Shown: positions 27,426-37,678, counted from the first letter of the stretch. The stretch is DNA of 64,000 bases from Anabaena cylindrica PCC 7122 (GCF_000317695.1 NC_019771.1:2174001-2238000), one strand, 5' to 3'. Numbers and translations: made by a program. Notes: generated by a model not told the origin, from the sequence alone.

Positions 27426-28636
27426 TGAGAAAAACCTTTGCTTTGCTGTCTTTGAGTCTGGGAATTGCCCTTGTAAATCCACTTTGGTCAGTTGTTGCTC
27501 AAGTTCCGACTACACTGCCGATACCAATACCGACTACTCCAGAAGTCTTACCAGCACTCCAACCTGTGAACGTGGAAAACGCTTGTAACACCCAAGGTTG
27601 CTTGGGTTGGGATGAGCAACTTTGGGGTCAACAAGGAGATAGGCAAGCACTGTTAACTTCCATTGATCATAGTTTGCGTTACTTGGGAACGAGTAAAGCG
27701 ATCGCTACTTATCAAAATTATCCAATTAAAGAGATTACCCTAGATCGTGTCCGTCGGAGTTTGTTACGCTTCCGGCAACTTGTTGTTAGTTCCAAGTCAG
27801 CAGCCGAACTACAAGCCGCTGTCCGACGGGAGTTTGTTTTCTATCAGTCTGTAGGCAACGATGGCAAAGGTACTGTTAAATTTACAGCTTATTACGAGCC
27901 GGAGTATACCGCCAGCCGGGTGAGAACTTCAACATATAAATATCCCTTGTATAAAGCACCGGCAAACTTTAAAGAATGGGCTAAACCTCATCCAAAACGA
28001 GTTGATTTGGAAGGTAAAGATGGTTTATTGGGGAATAAAAGCAAATTACGTGGCTTAGAGATGCTTTGGTTCCGCGATCGCATGGATGCATACATGATCC
28101 ATATCCAAGGTTCTGCCCAAATTAAATTAACCAATGGTAGAAGAACCTCTGTAGGCTTTGCCGGAGGAACAGATTATCCTTGGACTAGTATCGGGGGAGA
28201 ACTAGCTAAAGATGGTAAATTGCCACTTAGCGGCTTAACCATGCCCAAGTTACTGAGTTATTTCCGTCAAAATCCCAGGGAGTTAAATAATTATTTACCA
28301 CGCTGGGAAAGATTTGTTTTCTTTCAAGAAACTAACGGTGCAGCAGCTACAGGCAGCATTAGTGTACCTGTAACAGCAGAGCGTTCCATAGCCACAGATA
28401 AGTCTCTCATGCCACCTGGCGCACTGGCATTGATTAACAACTCATTTCCTTATCCTGCTGGTGGAGGAAGATTGCAGCCTCGGAGAGTTAGTCGTTTTGT
28501 CTTAGATCAAGATACAGGCAGTGCGATTAAAGGGCCAGGAAGAGTAGATTATTTCATGGGAACTGGTCAACTAGCAGGCGATCGCGCCGGCATTACAGGC
28601 GGCAACGGTTCACTGTATTATTTACTACTTAAATAA
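27422..28636 (+). CDS. mltA: Membrane-bound lytic murein transglycosylase A
   Basis: This 404-residue protein begins with a signal peptide (FALLSLSLGIALVNPLWS, cleavage likely after VVA or nearby). It contains the MltA domain (FTAYYEPEYTASRV, then MIHIQGSAQIKLTNG, then FAGGTDYPWTSIGG) and the C-terminal 3D domain with DQDTGSAIKGPGRVDYFMG, whose Asp is the catalytic type. MltA cleaves the glycan strand of murein with 1,6-anhydro product formation in the periplasm. No lipobox Cys is obvious at the signal peptide, so membrane attachment is uncertain. Confidence 0.88.
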   Translation: MMRKTFALLSLSLGIALVNPLWSVVAQVPTTLPIPIPTTPEVLPALQPVNVENACNTQGCLGWDEQLWGQQGDRQALLTSIDHSLRYLGTSKAIATYQNYPIKEITLDRVRRSLLRFRQLVVSSKSAAELQAAVRREFVFYQSVGNDGKGTVKFTAYYEPEYTASRVRTSTYKYPLYKAPANFKEWAKPHPKRVDLEGKDGLLGNKSKLRGLEMLWFRDRMDAYMIHIQGSAQIKLTNGRRTSVGFAGGTDYPWTSIGGELAKDGKLPLSGLTMPKLLSYFRQNPRELNNYLPRWERFVFFQETNGAAATGSISVPVTAERSIATDKSLMPPGALALINNSFPYPAGGGRLQPRRVSRFVLDQDTGSAIKGPGRVDYFMGTGQLAGDRAGITGGNGSLYYLLLK

Positions 28637-28644
28637 TAAGAAGT

Positions 28645-28677
28645 AGGAGTTCAGGAGTCAGGAGTCAGGAGTCAGGA
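28645..28677 (+). repeat. CAGGAGT heptamer tandem repeat
   Basis: About four units of CAGGAGT lie directly after mltA; same unit as 25449-25512. Confidence 0.85.
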
Positions 28678-28706
28678 AAAAGATATAGCGGTATGCATTT
28701 GAATGA

Positions 28707-28773
28707 AATACATCATAGCCCCCTCCCCGCAAGCGATGAGGGGGTTGGGGTGGGGTTCTTGTATCTCACCCAA
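28707..28773 (+). repeat. Dispersed repeat R2, copy 2
   Basis: AAATACATCATAGCCCCCTC, CCCGCAAGCGATGAGGGGG and TGGGGTTCTTGTATCTCACC. It is inverted relative to the copy at 16183-16235. Its GCTTGCGGGG core also appears in the putA interdomain linker near 54187. Confidence 0.7.
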
Positions 28774-28840
28774 TCGAGAACCACTATAAATATTATTCCC
28801 CCTGCACCCTGCACCCCGCTCCTTTTCCTCTTAAGAGTCC

Positions 28841-29710
28841 CTAATATGGTGGATAACCAAATTCATCATCATCTGCATACACATAAGAATTGGTAACACC
28901 AGCCATTTCCACCTTAGAAACTTCTGGTTTAATAACTTCCTTACCAAAATCCTTGTGTTCTTCAAAAGCCTTACAAATAATTGCCGACTCAGGAGAATCT
29001 GAGGCAATCATATAATCTGTTAAAGTTGAAACCGTGGGATGTTTGTAATCCACAGTTGAAGCCACCAAAGCCGTATTTGGCTCAATCCCTCTTTCTTCAC
29101 ATTCAATAATTGGGCAAAAAATTCCATGGGCATGGAATAAAGGACCCTTTGGAGTTACAGGTTTCTTCTGGAAGGCGGCATAAGCCTTTTCTAATTCTGC
29201 GACAAAACCACCGATTGGTCTACCTTGTTGATATTCAGAATAACTTTTACCAAAACTAGCTCCTGCTGAACCACTAAGAGTTAATTGCAGAGGTGATTCG
29301 TGTAGAAACTTTTTATCTTCACCCACTAAAAAAATGAGATGGCGAGTAAAAGTTTTAAATTTAACTTTATCAGCTAAAAAAGCATCATAATTATCTTTAA
29401 AAGTACCCAATTTCATGCCAGTTTCTCTGTCTTTAACAGATAATGGCCCGCGACGCACAATTACTAATCTAGGAGTAGTGCTAATAAAAACAGTTTCCAT
29501 TCCCGAACTAAATTCATGCTCTACCTGTTGCCAATTTTCATCAGGTTGAAAACCAACAGATTGGGCATTATCCCGGCTAATTGCTAAACCATAGCTTTGT
29601 AAACCATCCGTACCATAGCGAGGATTGATCATCAAACCCCAGGGAAGCACTTGGGAAGGAGGGGCGTTAAATTTTTCGTCTTCAAAGTCGAACTGGGCAG
29701 ATGCTTTCAT
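28841..29710 (-). CDS. DUF5895 family protein
   Basis: The soluble 289-residue protein begins with an acidic segment, then LPWGLMINPRYGTDGLQSYGLAIS and SFGKSYSEYQQGRPIGGFV. I associate this pattern with the cyanobacterial DUF5895 family, of unknown function. It has no signal peptide or membrane segment. The C-terminal 40 residues are polar and rich in Asp and Tyr. It stands alone between a repeat block and the galactose genes. Confidence 0.6.
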   Translation of the reverse strand: MKASAQFDFEDEKFNAPPSQVLPWGLMINPRYGTDGLQSYGLAISRDNAQSVGFQPDENWQQVEHEFSSGMETVFISTTPRLVIVRRGPLSVKDRETGMKLGTFKDNYDAFLADKVKFKTFTRHLIFLVGEDKKFLHESPLQLTLSGSAGASFGKSYSEYQQGRPIGGFVAELEKAYAAFQKKPVTPKGPLFHAHGIFCPIIECEERGIEPNTALVASTVDYKHPTVSTLTDYMIASDSPESAIICKAFEEHKDFGKEVIKPEVSKVEMAGVTNSYVYADDDEFGYPPY

Positions 29711-29870
29711 GATTTGAGAATATCACAGTGCTTAATTTTACAAGTCTATCTCTTGTACCATATTTTGTACCATCCATCTAAGATATCAGGCACATTCTGA
29801 ATTAGATTTTAACAATTTCAGTTTAAACATCGTCGATTTCAGCCTCAGCAGGGATAACCAGATATAATCG

Positions 29871-30941
29871 CTACATGAACATTATAGGTACTAAAATTTT
29901 GCCGTTGTAACCTGTATATTTGTATTTTTCAACTACTTTTGTGGCAATATCTCTTCCTTTACCTGATGAAACTAAAGCCACGCAAGCTCCGCCAAAACCT
30001 GCTCCTGTTAGCCTTGCACCAAATACTCCTACTGTGTTCTGCAAAATTTCTACCAAAGTATCCAGCGCAGGTACAGAAACTTCGTAATCATCCCGTAAAC
30101 TGGCATGGGAAGCATTCATCAACTCTCCAAATCGCTCAGGTGTAACTGCCTGTAAAGCTTCTAAAACGCGATTATTTTCTGTTACTACATGACGGGCGCG
30201 ATCGCATAACGGTTTAGATAATGTTTCTATAGTCTTGGTGTCAGTAATATCTCGCAGGGCTTTCACTCCTAACAAATGCGCTGCCTCTTCACATTCCGCA
30301 CGACGCTGATTATAACCACTAGTGGCAAGTGTACGCGGCACACCGCTATCTATAACTATAATCTCTGCTCCAGGTGGAAAAGGCACGAGATAGCGTTCTA
30401 GGGTACGAGTATCTAAAAATAAAATATGTTTGCTATCCGCCAAACTAGCAGCCATTTGATCCATAATGCCGCATTGCACACCAGCATAGTGAATTTCTGC
30501 TTGTTGAGCGAGTTGAGCAATTTCCACATCATTGAGAGGAAGATCAAAAAGTTGACGTATTGCTCTCAATGTTGCCACTTCTAAAGCCGCACTGCTAGAT
30601 AAACCCGAACCTATAGGCACAGATGATTTTACATATACTAACAGAGATGGTATTGTGTACCCTGCGGTTTTTAATACTTCAATACAGCCATAAATATAGC
30701 TGGCAAATCCAGATGGCGAATGGTGCGTATCTAATATAGTGACTTGCTCATTTAAATTTTCTGAATAAAAATGGTGTGCATTATCTCTACTCATACCCAG
30801 TAATACTGTTGTGCTTTGAGGAATAGCAGTTGGCAGCACAAAACCATCGTTATAATCGGTATGTTCACCAAGTAGATTTACCCTGCCTGGCGCACTTGCT
30901 TCTGTTTCGGGTATTGTATTGAATATTTCTTCAAAATTCAT
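29871..30941 (-). CDS. galK: Galactokinase
   Basis: The protein has the GHMP-kinase signatures: APGRVNLLGEHTDYNDGFVL near the N-terminus (galactokinase signature), VPIGSGLSSSAALEVATL (ATP loop) and RLTGAGFGGACVALV (C-terminal motif). Starting at ATG 30941 gives 356 residues beginning MNFEEIF. The upstream in-frame extension would be encoded by a GCAAAG repeat and is not likely. It phosphorylates galactose to galactose-1-phosphate, the entry step of the Leloir pathway completed by galT (33565) and galE (39804). Confidence 0.92.
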   Translation of the reverse strand: MNFEEIFNTIPETEASAPGRVNLLGEHTDYNDGFVLPTAIPQSTTVLLGMSRDNAHHFYSENLNEQVTILDTHHSPSGFASYIYGCIEVLKTAGYTIPSLLVYVKSSVPIGSGLSSSAALEVATLRAIRQLFDLPLNDVEIAQLAQQAEIHYAGVQCGIMDQMAASLADSKHILFLDTRTLERYLVPFPPGAEIIVIDSGVPRTLATSGYNQRRAECEEAAHLLGVKALRDITDTKTIETLSKPLCDRARHVVTENNRVLEALQAVTPERFGELMNASHASLRDDYEVSVPALDTLVEILQNTVGVFGARLTGAGFGGACVALVSSGKGRDIATKVVEKYKYTGYNGKILVPIMFM

Positions 30942-31026
30942 AATCTTTTTGTTTCGCGCAAAGTCGCAAAGGGGCAAAGGAAGAATTAAGTGTATACCTG
31001 AAATTTGCGGGAATTCCCGGTTATGT

Positions 31027-32115
31027 TTATTTAACTAAAGGCACAGGACGCGATCGCCCTCCTACTTCTACACTGGGAAAATTCGAGTCAAAAGTCAAAT
31101 TTTCTAATTTCCCATCCTCAAGAATTACAAAAGTATCTTCCACCTTTGCCCCGGCTAAACTTGGGTTCCAAGCGACAGCCATTCCTGCGGCTAAAGTATC
31201 GGTAGTAGTTGGAGTGGCAACAATTTCTCTAGCTAAATATCCTGTAATTCCTCCCTGATGATGTTCACGGATAGCATGGGGAAATCCATGTTTTCCATAA
31301 GCTTGATCTAGGGAGCGATAAATTGCGTCGAGGGCAGTTCCGGGTTGAGATAAGTTTAAAATAAAAGCTTCAATTTCCCGCACATGACGATGCAATTCGG
31401 CATTCTCATTTGAAAGGTTGCCAAAACTCACAAATCTCGTCAAATTGGCATACAAACCATAACCTCTAGCGCAAAATACCAGCATTGCTTGCCGTCCAAT
31501 TTCTTCTCCTGTGGGTGTGGCATGACGGTATAAGGGTAAACGTCTTTCTCCTGCTACCAGTGTTACTGCTGGATGCAGTCCCCTTGCCCATAATGCTTCT
31601 GCACCTGCACCAGCTAACTGATATTCTGTCCAAGTAGGTTCTGCGGCTGTGAGTACCTCTGTCATCGCTTGGCTGGCTTTTAGTCCTATTTGGCGATATC
31701 GCTCTAACTCCCTTGGCATCAGTACCCGTTTCCGGTTTTGTAAAGATGCTGGTAATGGCTGCTCTATAACTGGAATAGGTTTATCACTGAGAACTTTTCC
31801 CCCATTTGTAACCTCACAGACAAAAGTTTCACGATTAGCAGCCTCAGCCCAAGAACTGATGTATACTTGAAAATTTGGTGGTAATTCTTCATCTTTCAGG
31901 CGTTGCGCTTCAATTTCATCAGTTAATATCCACGCACCTTCAGAAGTTACTAATACTTCTGCTACGCCAGTTTCCGCAGTTAGTAAAACAGTGTGAGAAG
32001 CGCCCGCAGTTGCCCAAGCGAACCAATCTGTACCACGTAAACGTATAGCCTGTACCCCAGTTTCAGCTAGGGTTTGCCTCATTAGTTCCAGCTTGGCAGA
32101 GACTTCTTCATTCAT
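31027..32115 (-). CDS. M24 (aminopeptidase P/creatinase) fold protein with missing metal ligands
   Basis: The 362-residue protein has the two-domain M24 layout: a creatinase-like N-terminal domain (1-140) and a pita-bread C-terminal domain. Metallopeptidases of this family use two Asp, one His and two Glu. Here the DxTR aspartate is Asn (LYANLTRFV), the first Asp is also missing in VFCARGYG, and the EPG glutamate is replaced (AWNPSLAG). The His (REHHQGG) and last Glu (KVEDTF) remain. A dinuclear metal site is therefore unlikely; a creatinase-like non-metal function is possible. It lies 85 bp upstream of galK on the same strand. Confidence 0.75.
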   Translation of the reverse strand: MNEEVSAKLELMRQTLAETGVQAIRLRGTDWFAWATAGASHTVLLTAETGVAEVLVTSEGAWILTDEIEAQRLKDEELPPNFQVYISSWAEAANRETFVCEVTNGGKVLSDKPIPVIEQPLPASLQNRKRVLMPRELERYRQIGLKASQAMTEVLTAAEPTWTEYQLAGAGAEALWARGLHPAVTLVAGERRLPLYRHATPTGEEIGRQAMLVFCARGYGLYANLTRFVSFGNLSNENAELHRHVREIEAFILNLSQPGTALDAIYRSLDQAYGKHGFPHAIREHHQGGITGYLAREIVATPTTTDTLAAGMAVAWNPSLAGAKVEDTFVILEDGKLENLTFDSNFPSVEVGGRSRPVPLVK

Positions 32116-32341
32116 ATAAAAGATACAGATAGATAGAGATAATTATCAAGTTTCTCTATGTCTGTATGCGTCTATCTGAGGTTGTGAACTGAGGTTTTCT
32201 GATACTATACCTGTAGATATTTAACACTATAGAAAAAGTTTTTTTCTTCAGCATAAATACCAGTGTTTCTTACAAAAAAGGGAACAGGGAACAAATAAGA
32301 AACTTTAGTTCTGAGTTTAAATCTCAGTCAAAAAACAGTGT

Positions 32342-32357
32342 CATGTTTTTAAACATG
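32342..32357. terminator. Short hairpin, possible terminator
   Basis: CATGTTT-TT-AAACATG is flanked by A/T runs (AAAAAACAG on the left, AGTTTTT on the right) and lies between the DUF3891 stop and the M24 start. For the minus-strand DUF3891 transcript the T-run follows after a few bases. Weak. Confidence 0.35.
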
Positions 32358-32407
32358 AGTTTTTCTGTTAAGAGTTCCCTTTGAACTGGCAATAAAGCTG
32401 CTTGCAT

Positions 32408-33187
32408 CTAGCTCTTAACAAATGTCCACTCCAGTATATTGATAGGAGCTTCCTGAAGTGCTTGACTCAGTTCGGCATTGGTTTCAAACTTTGCCTGGAA
32501 TATTTCACAAGCTTCGATGTTGACTGTAAATTGTTCTTCTTCAAAGGGCCAAGGTTTGACAGTAACTAACTGATCACGGCGTTGCATGATGTCATATCGC
32601 TGACCTGAAGGACCCTTGCTAATTTCCAAAAACCGCTCATCGGCAGGTAGTTCTTGTTGACAGAGGATGAGAGAAAGGCGATCGCACCATTGCATAAATG
32701 CATAAGCTGCATCAACTTCCGATTTTTCAATACCCAGTTCCTCTCGCCAACGTTGCTGATTTTGAAGTTGCTCATCCAGAAATCTGTCTATTTTTGCAGA
32801 CTTACCTCTTCGTGGCTCATGTAAACGGCTGATGTGCATGGAAATTAATAGAGCTACCCACCTTCCCCGATAGAGGGCGTTCTTTGCCAGATCAGCTACT
32901 TTCTGGAGACCGCTCTCTGCATCATCATTTGAATGAAGGGTGAAATCCCGTGGCGCACCTGCTTCAGTCAGATTTTCCTCTTCCCACTCTTTTTCTAGGT
33001 CATCGTGATGGGAAATTGCAGCCAGGGTTTCATAAAACCGGACTGGAACATCTTTTCGTCGCCATTGTCCTGCTAGTTGAGCCGCTAGTAAAGCATGAGC
33101 GCGGTGATAAATTATTTTCCAACCATTTTGTGTCGCGTTGACAATCACAAATCTATCTCCTGACTCTAAGTTTTGATTGGGTTTCAT
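32408..33187 (-). CDS. DUF3891 family protein
   Basis: The protein (about 259 aa) starts MKPNQNLESGDRF and has the DUF3891 pattern IIYHRAHALLAAQLAGQW, AAISHHDDLEKEWEEENLTEAG and LISMHISRLHEPRRG. The His/Asp-rich core (HRAHA, SHHDD, SMHIS) looks like an HD-phosphohydrolase-type metal site, so a hydrolase is plausible but unproven. An alternative ATG at 33223 would add 12 residues; neither start has a clear Shine-Dalgarno sequence. Confidence 0.75.
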   Translation of the reverse strand: MKPNQNLESGDRFVIVNATQNGWKIIYHRAHALLAAQLAGQWRRKDVPVRFYETLAAISHHDDLEKEWEEENLTEAGAPRDFTLHSNDDAESGLQKVADLAKNALYRGRWVALLISMHISRLHEPRRGKSAKIDRFLDEQLQNQQRWREELGIEKSEVDAAYAFMQWCDRLSLILCQQELPADERFLEISKGPSGQRYDIMQRRDQLVTVKPWPFEEEQFTVNIEACEIFQAKFETNAELSQALQEAPINILEWTFVKS

Positions 33188-33480
33188 TACAGTTATGCAA
33201 AGTTTGTCAACCTTATCCAACATTGCAAGATAAATTTTTTTATGGAGCTAATTTATCAATTCAGGAATTTATTTTGAGTTAACCTGCTTTTTTTTAGTGT
33301 GTATTGAAAGTCATGATTATCCATCTAGCTGGCGACACATTCTGTATTCTGCCATTGGTTATTTGTTGACTAGCAAGAGAAGGGGAAAAATCAGCTTATT
33401 TTTAGGTTTTTGCGATCGCATGAAAATTCCTGATTAATAGGCTTGGGGTTAGGACTATATTGAATTCAACAGTTAAGGAT

Positions 33481-33510
33481 TGTAGAGAAGTTCCATGGAA
33501 CGTCTCTACA
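33481..33510. repeat. 30-bp near-perfect palindrome
   Basis: TGTAGAGAAGTTCCATGG and its complementary half AACGTCTCTACA form a palindrome with one mismatched pair around a GTTCCATGGAAC core. It lies 55 bp downstream of the galT stop. The rest of 33188-33564 shows no gene. Confidence 0.8.
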
Positions 33511-33564
33511 AGGGTTCTGGAAAACCCATATTTAATTTCGGTCGATGTCTATTGCATTTTCCTC

Positions 33565-34665
33565 TTATGCCGAAATTGGCATTCTTAGATTTACATTCAC
33601 TGCTTGCAATTCCTTCGCTTTCTCCTCTGGTAAAGCGTCGTTGGCAAACATCCCGGCTGCCAGTTCGGTTCCTGCCAAATACTTCAAGCGATCGCTCGTG
33701 CGGTATGGTGGATAAAACTGAGCGTGTAAATGTGCTTCAGGATGCGGTAAACCATCCGTTGGGGCTTGAAACCAAGACATTAAATAAGGGAAAGGACGAT
33801 TCCACAAGCCGTCATATTTGAGAGTGACTGTTTTTAAGGCTTTAGCAATTCCCCAACGTTGTTCTAAGCTTAAATCTGAGAAAGTAGCCACTGGTTGTTT
33901 TGGTGCTACCCAAACCTCATAAGGGTAACGCGCACAGACCGGAACGAATGCGATCGCATCTTCATCTTCATAAATTATCCGTTGATGATCAGCAATTTCT
34001 TTCTCAATCAAATCTGCTAACAACCCACGTTGATGTTCCAGATAATACCGTTGCTGTTGTTCTAACATCTGTGCTGGCACAGGTGGAATAAACGGATAAG
34101 CGTAAATTTGTCCATGTGGATGGTGTAAAGTCACACCAACTTCCACACCTTTATTTTCAAACGGTAGTACATATTGAATTTGGGGATTTTTACCCAAAAC
34201 CTCAGTGCGATCGCCCCAAACTTGCAAAATTAAATCCAAGTGTTCCAGTGTCAAGGACGACAGGGAAGCACGGGCATCTTGGGTAAACACCACCACCTCA
34301 CAAGCCCCATTTGCAGGTAAGGTTTCCACAATGCAATCAGGCGGATTTTTGGCCGTCGTTACCATCGAGGGAAAACGGTTCTCAAATACTGCCACATCAT
34401 ACTTACCAACAGGTATTTCAGTGGGGAAATTAGGGTTGCGGCTAGGGGCAAGGGGGTTATATTCTGGTGGTGGTAAAAAAGTCCGCCCTTGACGATGACT
34501 AGCATAAGCTACCCATTCACCCCGGAGGGGATGCCAACGCAGGTGGGGATTTGCCCGCACTGGCTCATCACTGGGGCTAGTGGCTGTAATCTTTTCAGAA
34601 ATTGGGCAACGACTATACAAAGTCATCTGCCGTCCATCGGGCTTTAACAAGCTGTGGGAGTACAT
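33565..34665 (-). CDS. galT: Galactose-1-phosphate uridylyltransferase
   Basis: The 366-residue protein has the GalT pattern: LRWHPLRGEWVAYASHRQGR, FENRFPSM, the GVTLHHPHGQIYAYPFIPP segment holding the HxH catalytic histidine (HPHGQ), and a C-terminal HLHAQFYPPYR. It transfers UMP between UDP-glucose and galactose-1-phosphate. The ATG at 34665 lies inside the last codons of the GH2 gene, an overlap of 22 bp. The two genes are therefore translationally coupled, linking glycan hydrolysis to galactose entry. Confidence 0.92.
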   Translation of the reverse strand: MYSHSLLKPDGRQMTLYSRCPISEKITATSPSDEPVRANPHLRWHPLRGEWVAYASHRQGRTFLPPPEYNPLAPSRNPNFPTEIPVGKYDVAVFENRFPSMVTTAKNPPDCIVETLPANGACEVVVFTQDARASLSSLTLEHLDLILQVWGDRTEVLGKNPQIQYVLPFENKGVEVGVTLHHPHGQIYAYPFIPPVPAQMLEQQQRYYLEHQRGLLADLIEKEIADHQRIIYEDEDAIAFVPVCARYPYEVWVAPKQPVATFSDLSLEQRWGIAKALKTVTLKYDGLWNRPFPYLMSWFQAPTDGLPHPEAHLHAQFYPPYRTSDRLKYLAGTELAAGMFANDALPEEKAKELQAVNVNLRMPISA

Positions 34666-36530
34666 AGTCCTTGTCCTGAAAGAGTAGCAGCACGGATCGC
34701 TGCAATGGGAAATTTCGGAGTGCGATCGCCGTACAATAAACCGTTAGCTTCTTGGAATGTATCTGTGAATTGGGTGTAACAGAGGCCACTGAATATCTCG
34801 ATATTATTCACAGTTTCGAGCAGAGCAGCATACTTCATCTCTAGCTCGGAGATATTCCAGCAACGCTCATATCCCCAGGCTTTATCTGCTTCAGGCTGGG
34901 TAGCAGGTGCATAAGCAATACCACCAAACTCTGTCAGCATGATCGGTTGTCCTTGGTGTGGATAGTTGTCCAGGGTGAGAATCCGTCCACCAGGACGCTT
35001 ACGCTCAAACAAATCTGTTAATTTAACTTCCGGCCCATAGCGATGAATCAACTGCTGGGGTTGAGTGTCGTAGTCATGAATAGCCAGAATATCTGTATTT
35101 ATGCTTTCCCAGCCATCGTTACCAATCACCGGACGAGAAGGATCAAGGGTTTTGGTCAGATAATACATTGCCAAAACATAGTTTCTATGGGCAGCAGTTT
35201 CAACTAAATTCGGGACTCCCCAGGACTCATTAAAGGGAACCCATGCCACAATACACGGATGGTTAATATCACGATTGATTACCTCAGTCCACTCATGGGT
35301 CATACGTTCTACGGCTTTTTGGGTAAAGCGATAGGCACTGGGCATCTCTTCCCATACTAACAAGCCTAAAACATCTGCCCAATATAAAAATCGTGGATCT
35401 TCAATTTTTTGGTGTTTGCGAACTCCATTGAAACCCATAGCTTTAGCTAGTTCCACATCACGCCGTAATGCATCCTCATCGGGGGCGGTCATCAGGGACT
35501 CCGGCCAGTAACCTTGGTCAAGAACCAGCCGTAAATAATAGGGACGACCATTGAGCATAAAGCGATCGCGCTGAATACTCACAGTCCGCAATGCAGTATA
35601 GGATTTAACCGCATCTAACACCTGGTTGTTATACACCAACTGAATTTCTGCATCAATCAAAGTTGGTCTTTCTGGACTCCAGAGTAACTCATTGCGGTAG
35701 TCATCAATACCAGGGTCAGCGAGGGTAATCCGACGGCGAACTTCCCCATCGAACACTTCATAGGTATCATTTGCAAGTACCCTATCGCCAACGCTCAATT
35801 TCACCTTCATTTGAATACCGGAAACAGGTACATCCCCTGCCAGCGCCGCAAAACAGCCAATTTCCCACCGATCAAAGTCAGGAGTCCAGCAAATGTGATC
35901 TATATATGTTGTCCCTACACGCTCAACCCACACAGTCTGCCAAATACCAGTAGTGCGTGGATACCAAATACTGTGGGGTTCTAACTGCCAATCTTGCTTA
36001 CCACGGGGTTTTGCTAAGTCGTGAGGATCATCTTGCGCCCATACTGTTACCTTGGTTGTGCCGCTTTCATTCAAAACGTGAGTAATATCAATGTTGAAAG
36101 GGGTATGTCCGCCTTCATGTTCAGCCAGATATTGGTCGTTTACCCAAACCCGCGCCCGATAATCTACAGCCCCAAAATGCAGTAGTAATCTTCCTTCTCC
36201 CGGTGGTGTCTCAAATTCTCTCTCATACCAACAGTTGGCATGAAATCCAGTATCACCAATCCCACTTTTGATAGATTCAGGAGCAAAGGGAACTTCTATA
36301 TCATGAGTCCATTGCTTAAGGTCGCCGGGTTGGGCGCATTTTCCTTCATCATCAAATGCGAACTTCCATTGCCCGTCCAGACTTTGACAGTGAGTTAGCG
36401 TATCTACGCCTGTGGAGCATCGCTGTAATTGCGGCCGCGGATGAGTTGTTTCTCTGAAACTAAAAATTTGCTTATTATCAACCTGAGAGGTTAATTTAAC
36501 TTCAGGATTTCCGATAGTTAATGCTTTCAT
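34644..36530 (-). CDS. Glycoside hydrolase family 2 protein (beta-galactosidase/glucuronidase type)
   Basis: The 628-residue protein has the three GH2 domains: a sugar-binding jelly roll (SLDGQWKFAFDDEG), an immunoglobulin-like sandwich and a TIM barrel. The acid/base Glu is at residue 435 (PFNESWGVP) and the nucleophile Glu at 534 (LTEFGGIA). There is no signal peptide, so it acts on imported oligosaccharides or inside the cell. Overlap with galT suggests galactosides as substrates, although sequence alone does not exclude beta-glucuronides. A 1.1-kb region separates it from the divergent PhyH gene. Confidence 0.85.
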   Translation of the reverse strand: MKALTIGNPEVKLTSQVDNKQIFSFRETTHPRPQLQRCSTGVDTLTHCQSLDGQWKFAFDDEGKCAQPGDLKQWTHDIEVPFAPESIKSGIGDTGFHANCWYEREFETPPGEGRLLLHFGAVDYRARVWVNDQYLAEHEGGHTPFNIDITHVLNESGTTKVTVWAQDDPHDLAKPRGKQDWQLEPHSIWYPRTTGIWQTVWVERVGTTYIDHICWTPDFDRWEIGCFAALAGDVPVSGIQMKVKLSVGDRVLANDTYEVFDGEVRRRITLADPGIDDYRNELLWSPERPTLIDAEIQLVYNNQVLDAVKSYTALRTVSIQRDRFMLNGRPYYLRLVLDQGYWPESLMTAPDEDALRRDVELAKAMGFNGVRKHQKIEDPRFLYWADVLGLLVWEEMPSAYRFTQKAVERMTHEWTEVINRDINHPCIVAWVPFNESWGVPNLVETAAHRNYVLAMYYLTKTLDPSRPVIGNDGWESINTDILAIHDYDTQPQQLIHRYGPEVKLTDLFERKRPGGRILTLDNYPHQGQPIMLTEFGGIAYAPATQPEADKAWGYERCWNISELEMKYAALLETVNNIEIFSGLCYTQFTDTFQEANGLLYGDRTPKFPIAAIRAATLSGQGLCTPTAC

Positions 36531-37678
36531 CTAAAATCTCTTCCCTAACTGCAAAATAACAAAGTATTTTCCTATTTTTGGTTGAAAACAACCTAGTTTT
36601 AAAATTTAGAAAGCATAAGGCAGGAGTCAGCAGGCCTTAATATTCATCTAATCTACTGTTTGTCGGTTTCTAATCGTGTAGTTATTTCTATGTTCTGTAT
36701 TGAGTCTATTTACAGAAATTACAGGAATTATGAACTGAATTATCCTTTCTAGCCTCAATACAGTATTATTTACTCCCATGAGATTAACCTTAACTGGCAA
36801 TTTGAAATGGCCTCCATCACTCTTAGTGTCGGCGGTCTGAGAATATTTTATTTATTGACATCCTGGTTCGTGACATTATGGCACAAATAAACTAAATATT
36901 TATCCAATCCCGTGAAAATTTTAGTTGGAATTTTGGCTACTAACTATAGAGTATATCGAAAAACTAAGTGTCATTAGATATGCCTTTATTTCAAAATTGT
37001 ATTATATTAAACTTTCTCAAAAACTAATGCAACAGTTATTGCCAACTGGGAATTTTGAGTAAAGTAGCCAAAAATGATTTGATTCTCCTTTTTTAACCTG
37101 AAAACATTAATTATGTGTTCACAAATCCGGCTATTAAGGTTTTATTAATAAGGATGTAAAATACTATTCTACTTAGCTTTTAGGCTAGGTTAATGCAATA
37201 TTTTTATCACTAAGTATAATGTAGTAGCGATAGATGAAATAACAAGTATTAAGGAACGCTAGAAAATATATTATCCAATCTTGCAGGATGGGGATACGAT
37301 GGCTAACGCCACGCGGTTGAGGGATGAATACCATTATAGCCTTTCCCACTCTAGTAAGATACAAAATTACCCCTCCCCTTGGTAAGGGGAGGGTGCGCGA
37401 CAGCGCGGGTGGGGTGTATTTCATGAGCTTGGGAATTGCTATAATAAAACTTTTTTTATCTTTACCATTTAAGCTATAAAAAAATGAGTTAAATTTTCAC
37501 TTTCACACCATACCGATTCACCATTCAAAATTTGATAACTGCCGCCAAACAAAAATTAACAGGCAATTTTTAGGGATAGTGCGATATTATCGGCATCGAT
37601 TAACAGTGATAAAAATATATTGTTGGCAGATGAGATAAATCTAACTCTAATCATCAGTAATTGGAGAAAACAAAACAT
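36531..37678. other. Large divergent intergenic region
   Basis: No convincing gene is seen in 1.1 kb. It holds one R1 element (37335-37443) and must contain the promoters of both the GH2-galT operon and the PhyH gene. I see no regulator gene and no obvious operator. Confidence 0.5.
37335..37443 (+). mobile_element. MITE-like dispersed element R1, copy 1
   Basis: This 109-bp element starts TATAGC and ends GCTATA. Its ends read CTTTCCCACTCTAGTAAGAT and GTATTTCATGAGCTTGGG, with a GC-rich hairpin (GCGCGACAGCGCG) in the middle. Copies with the same termini lie at 45966-46072 (inverted) and 63057-63158. It encodes nothing. Confidence 0.7.

Noticed and set aside
33495..33821. 108-codon plus-strand frame near the galT 3' end
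   Set aside because: Most of it is antisense to galT, and its start lies in the 30-bp palindrome.
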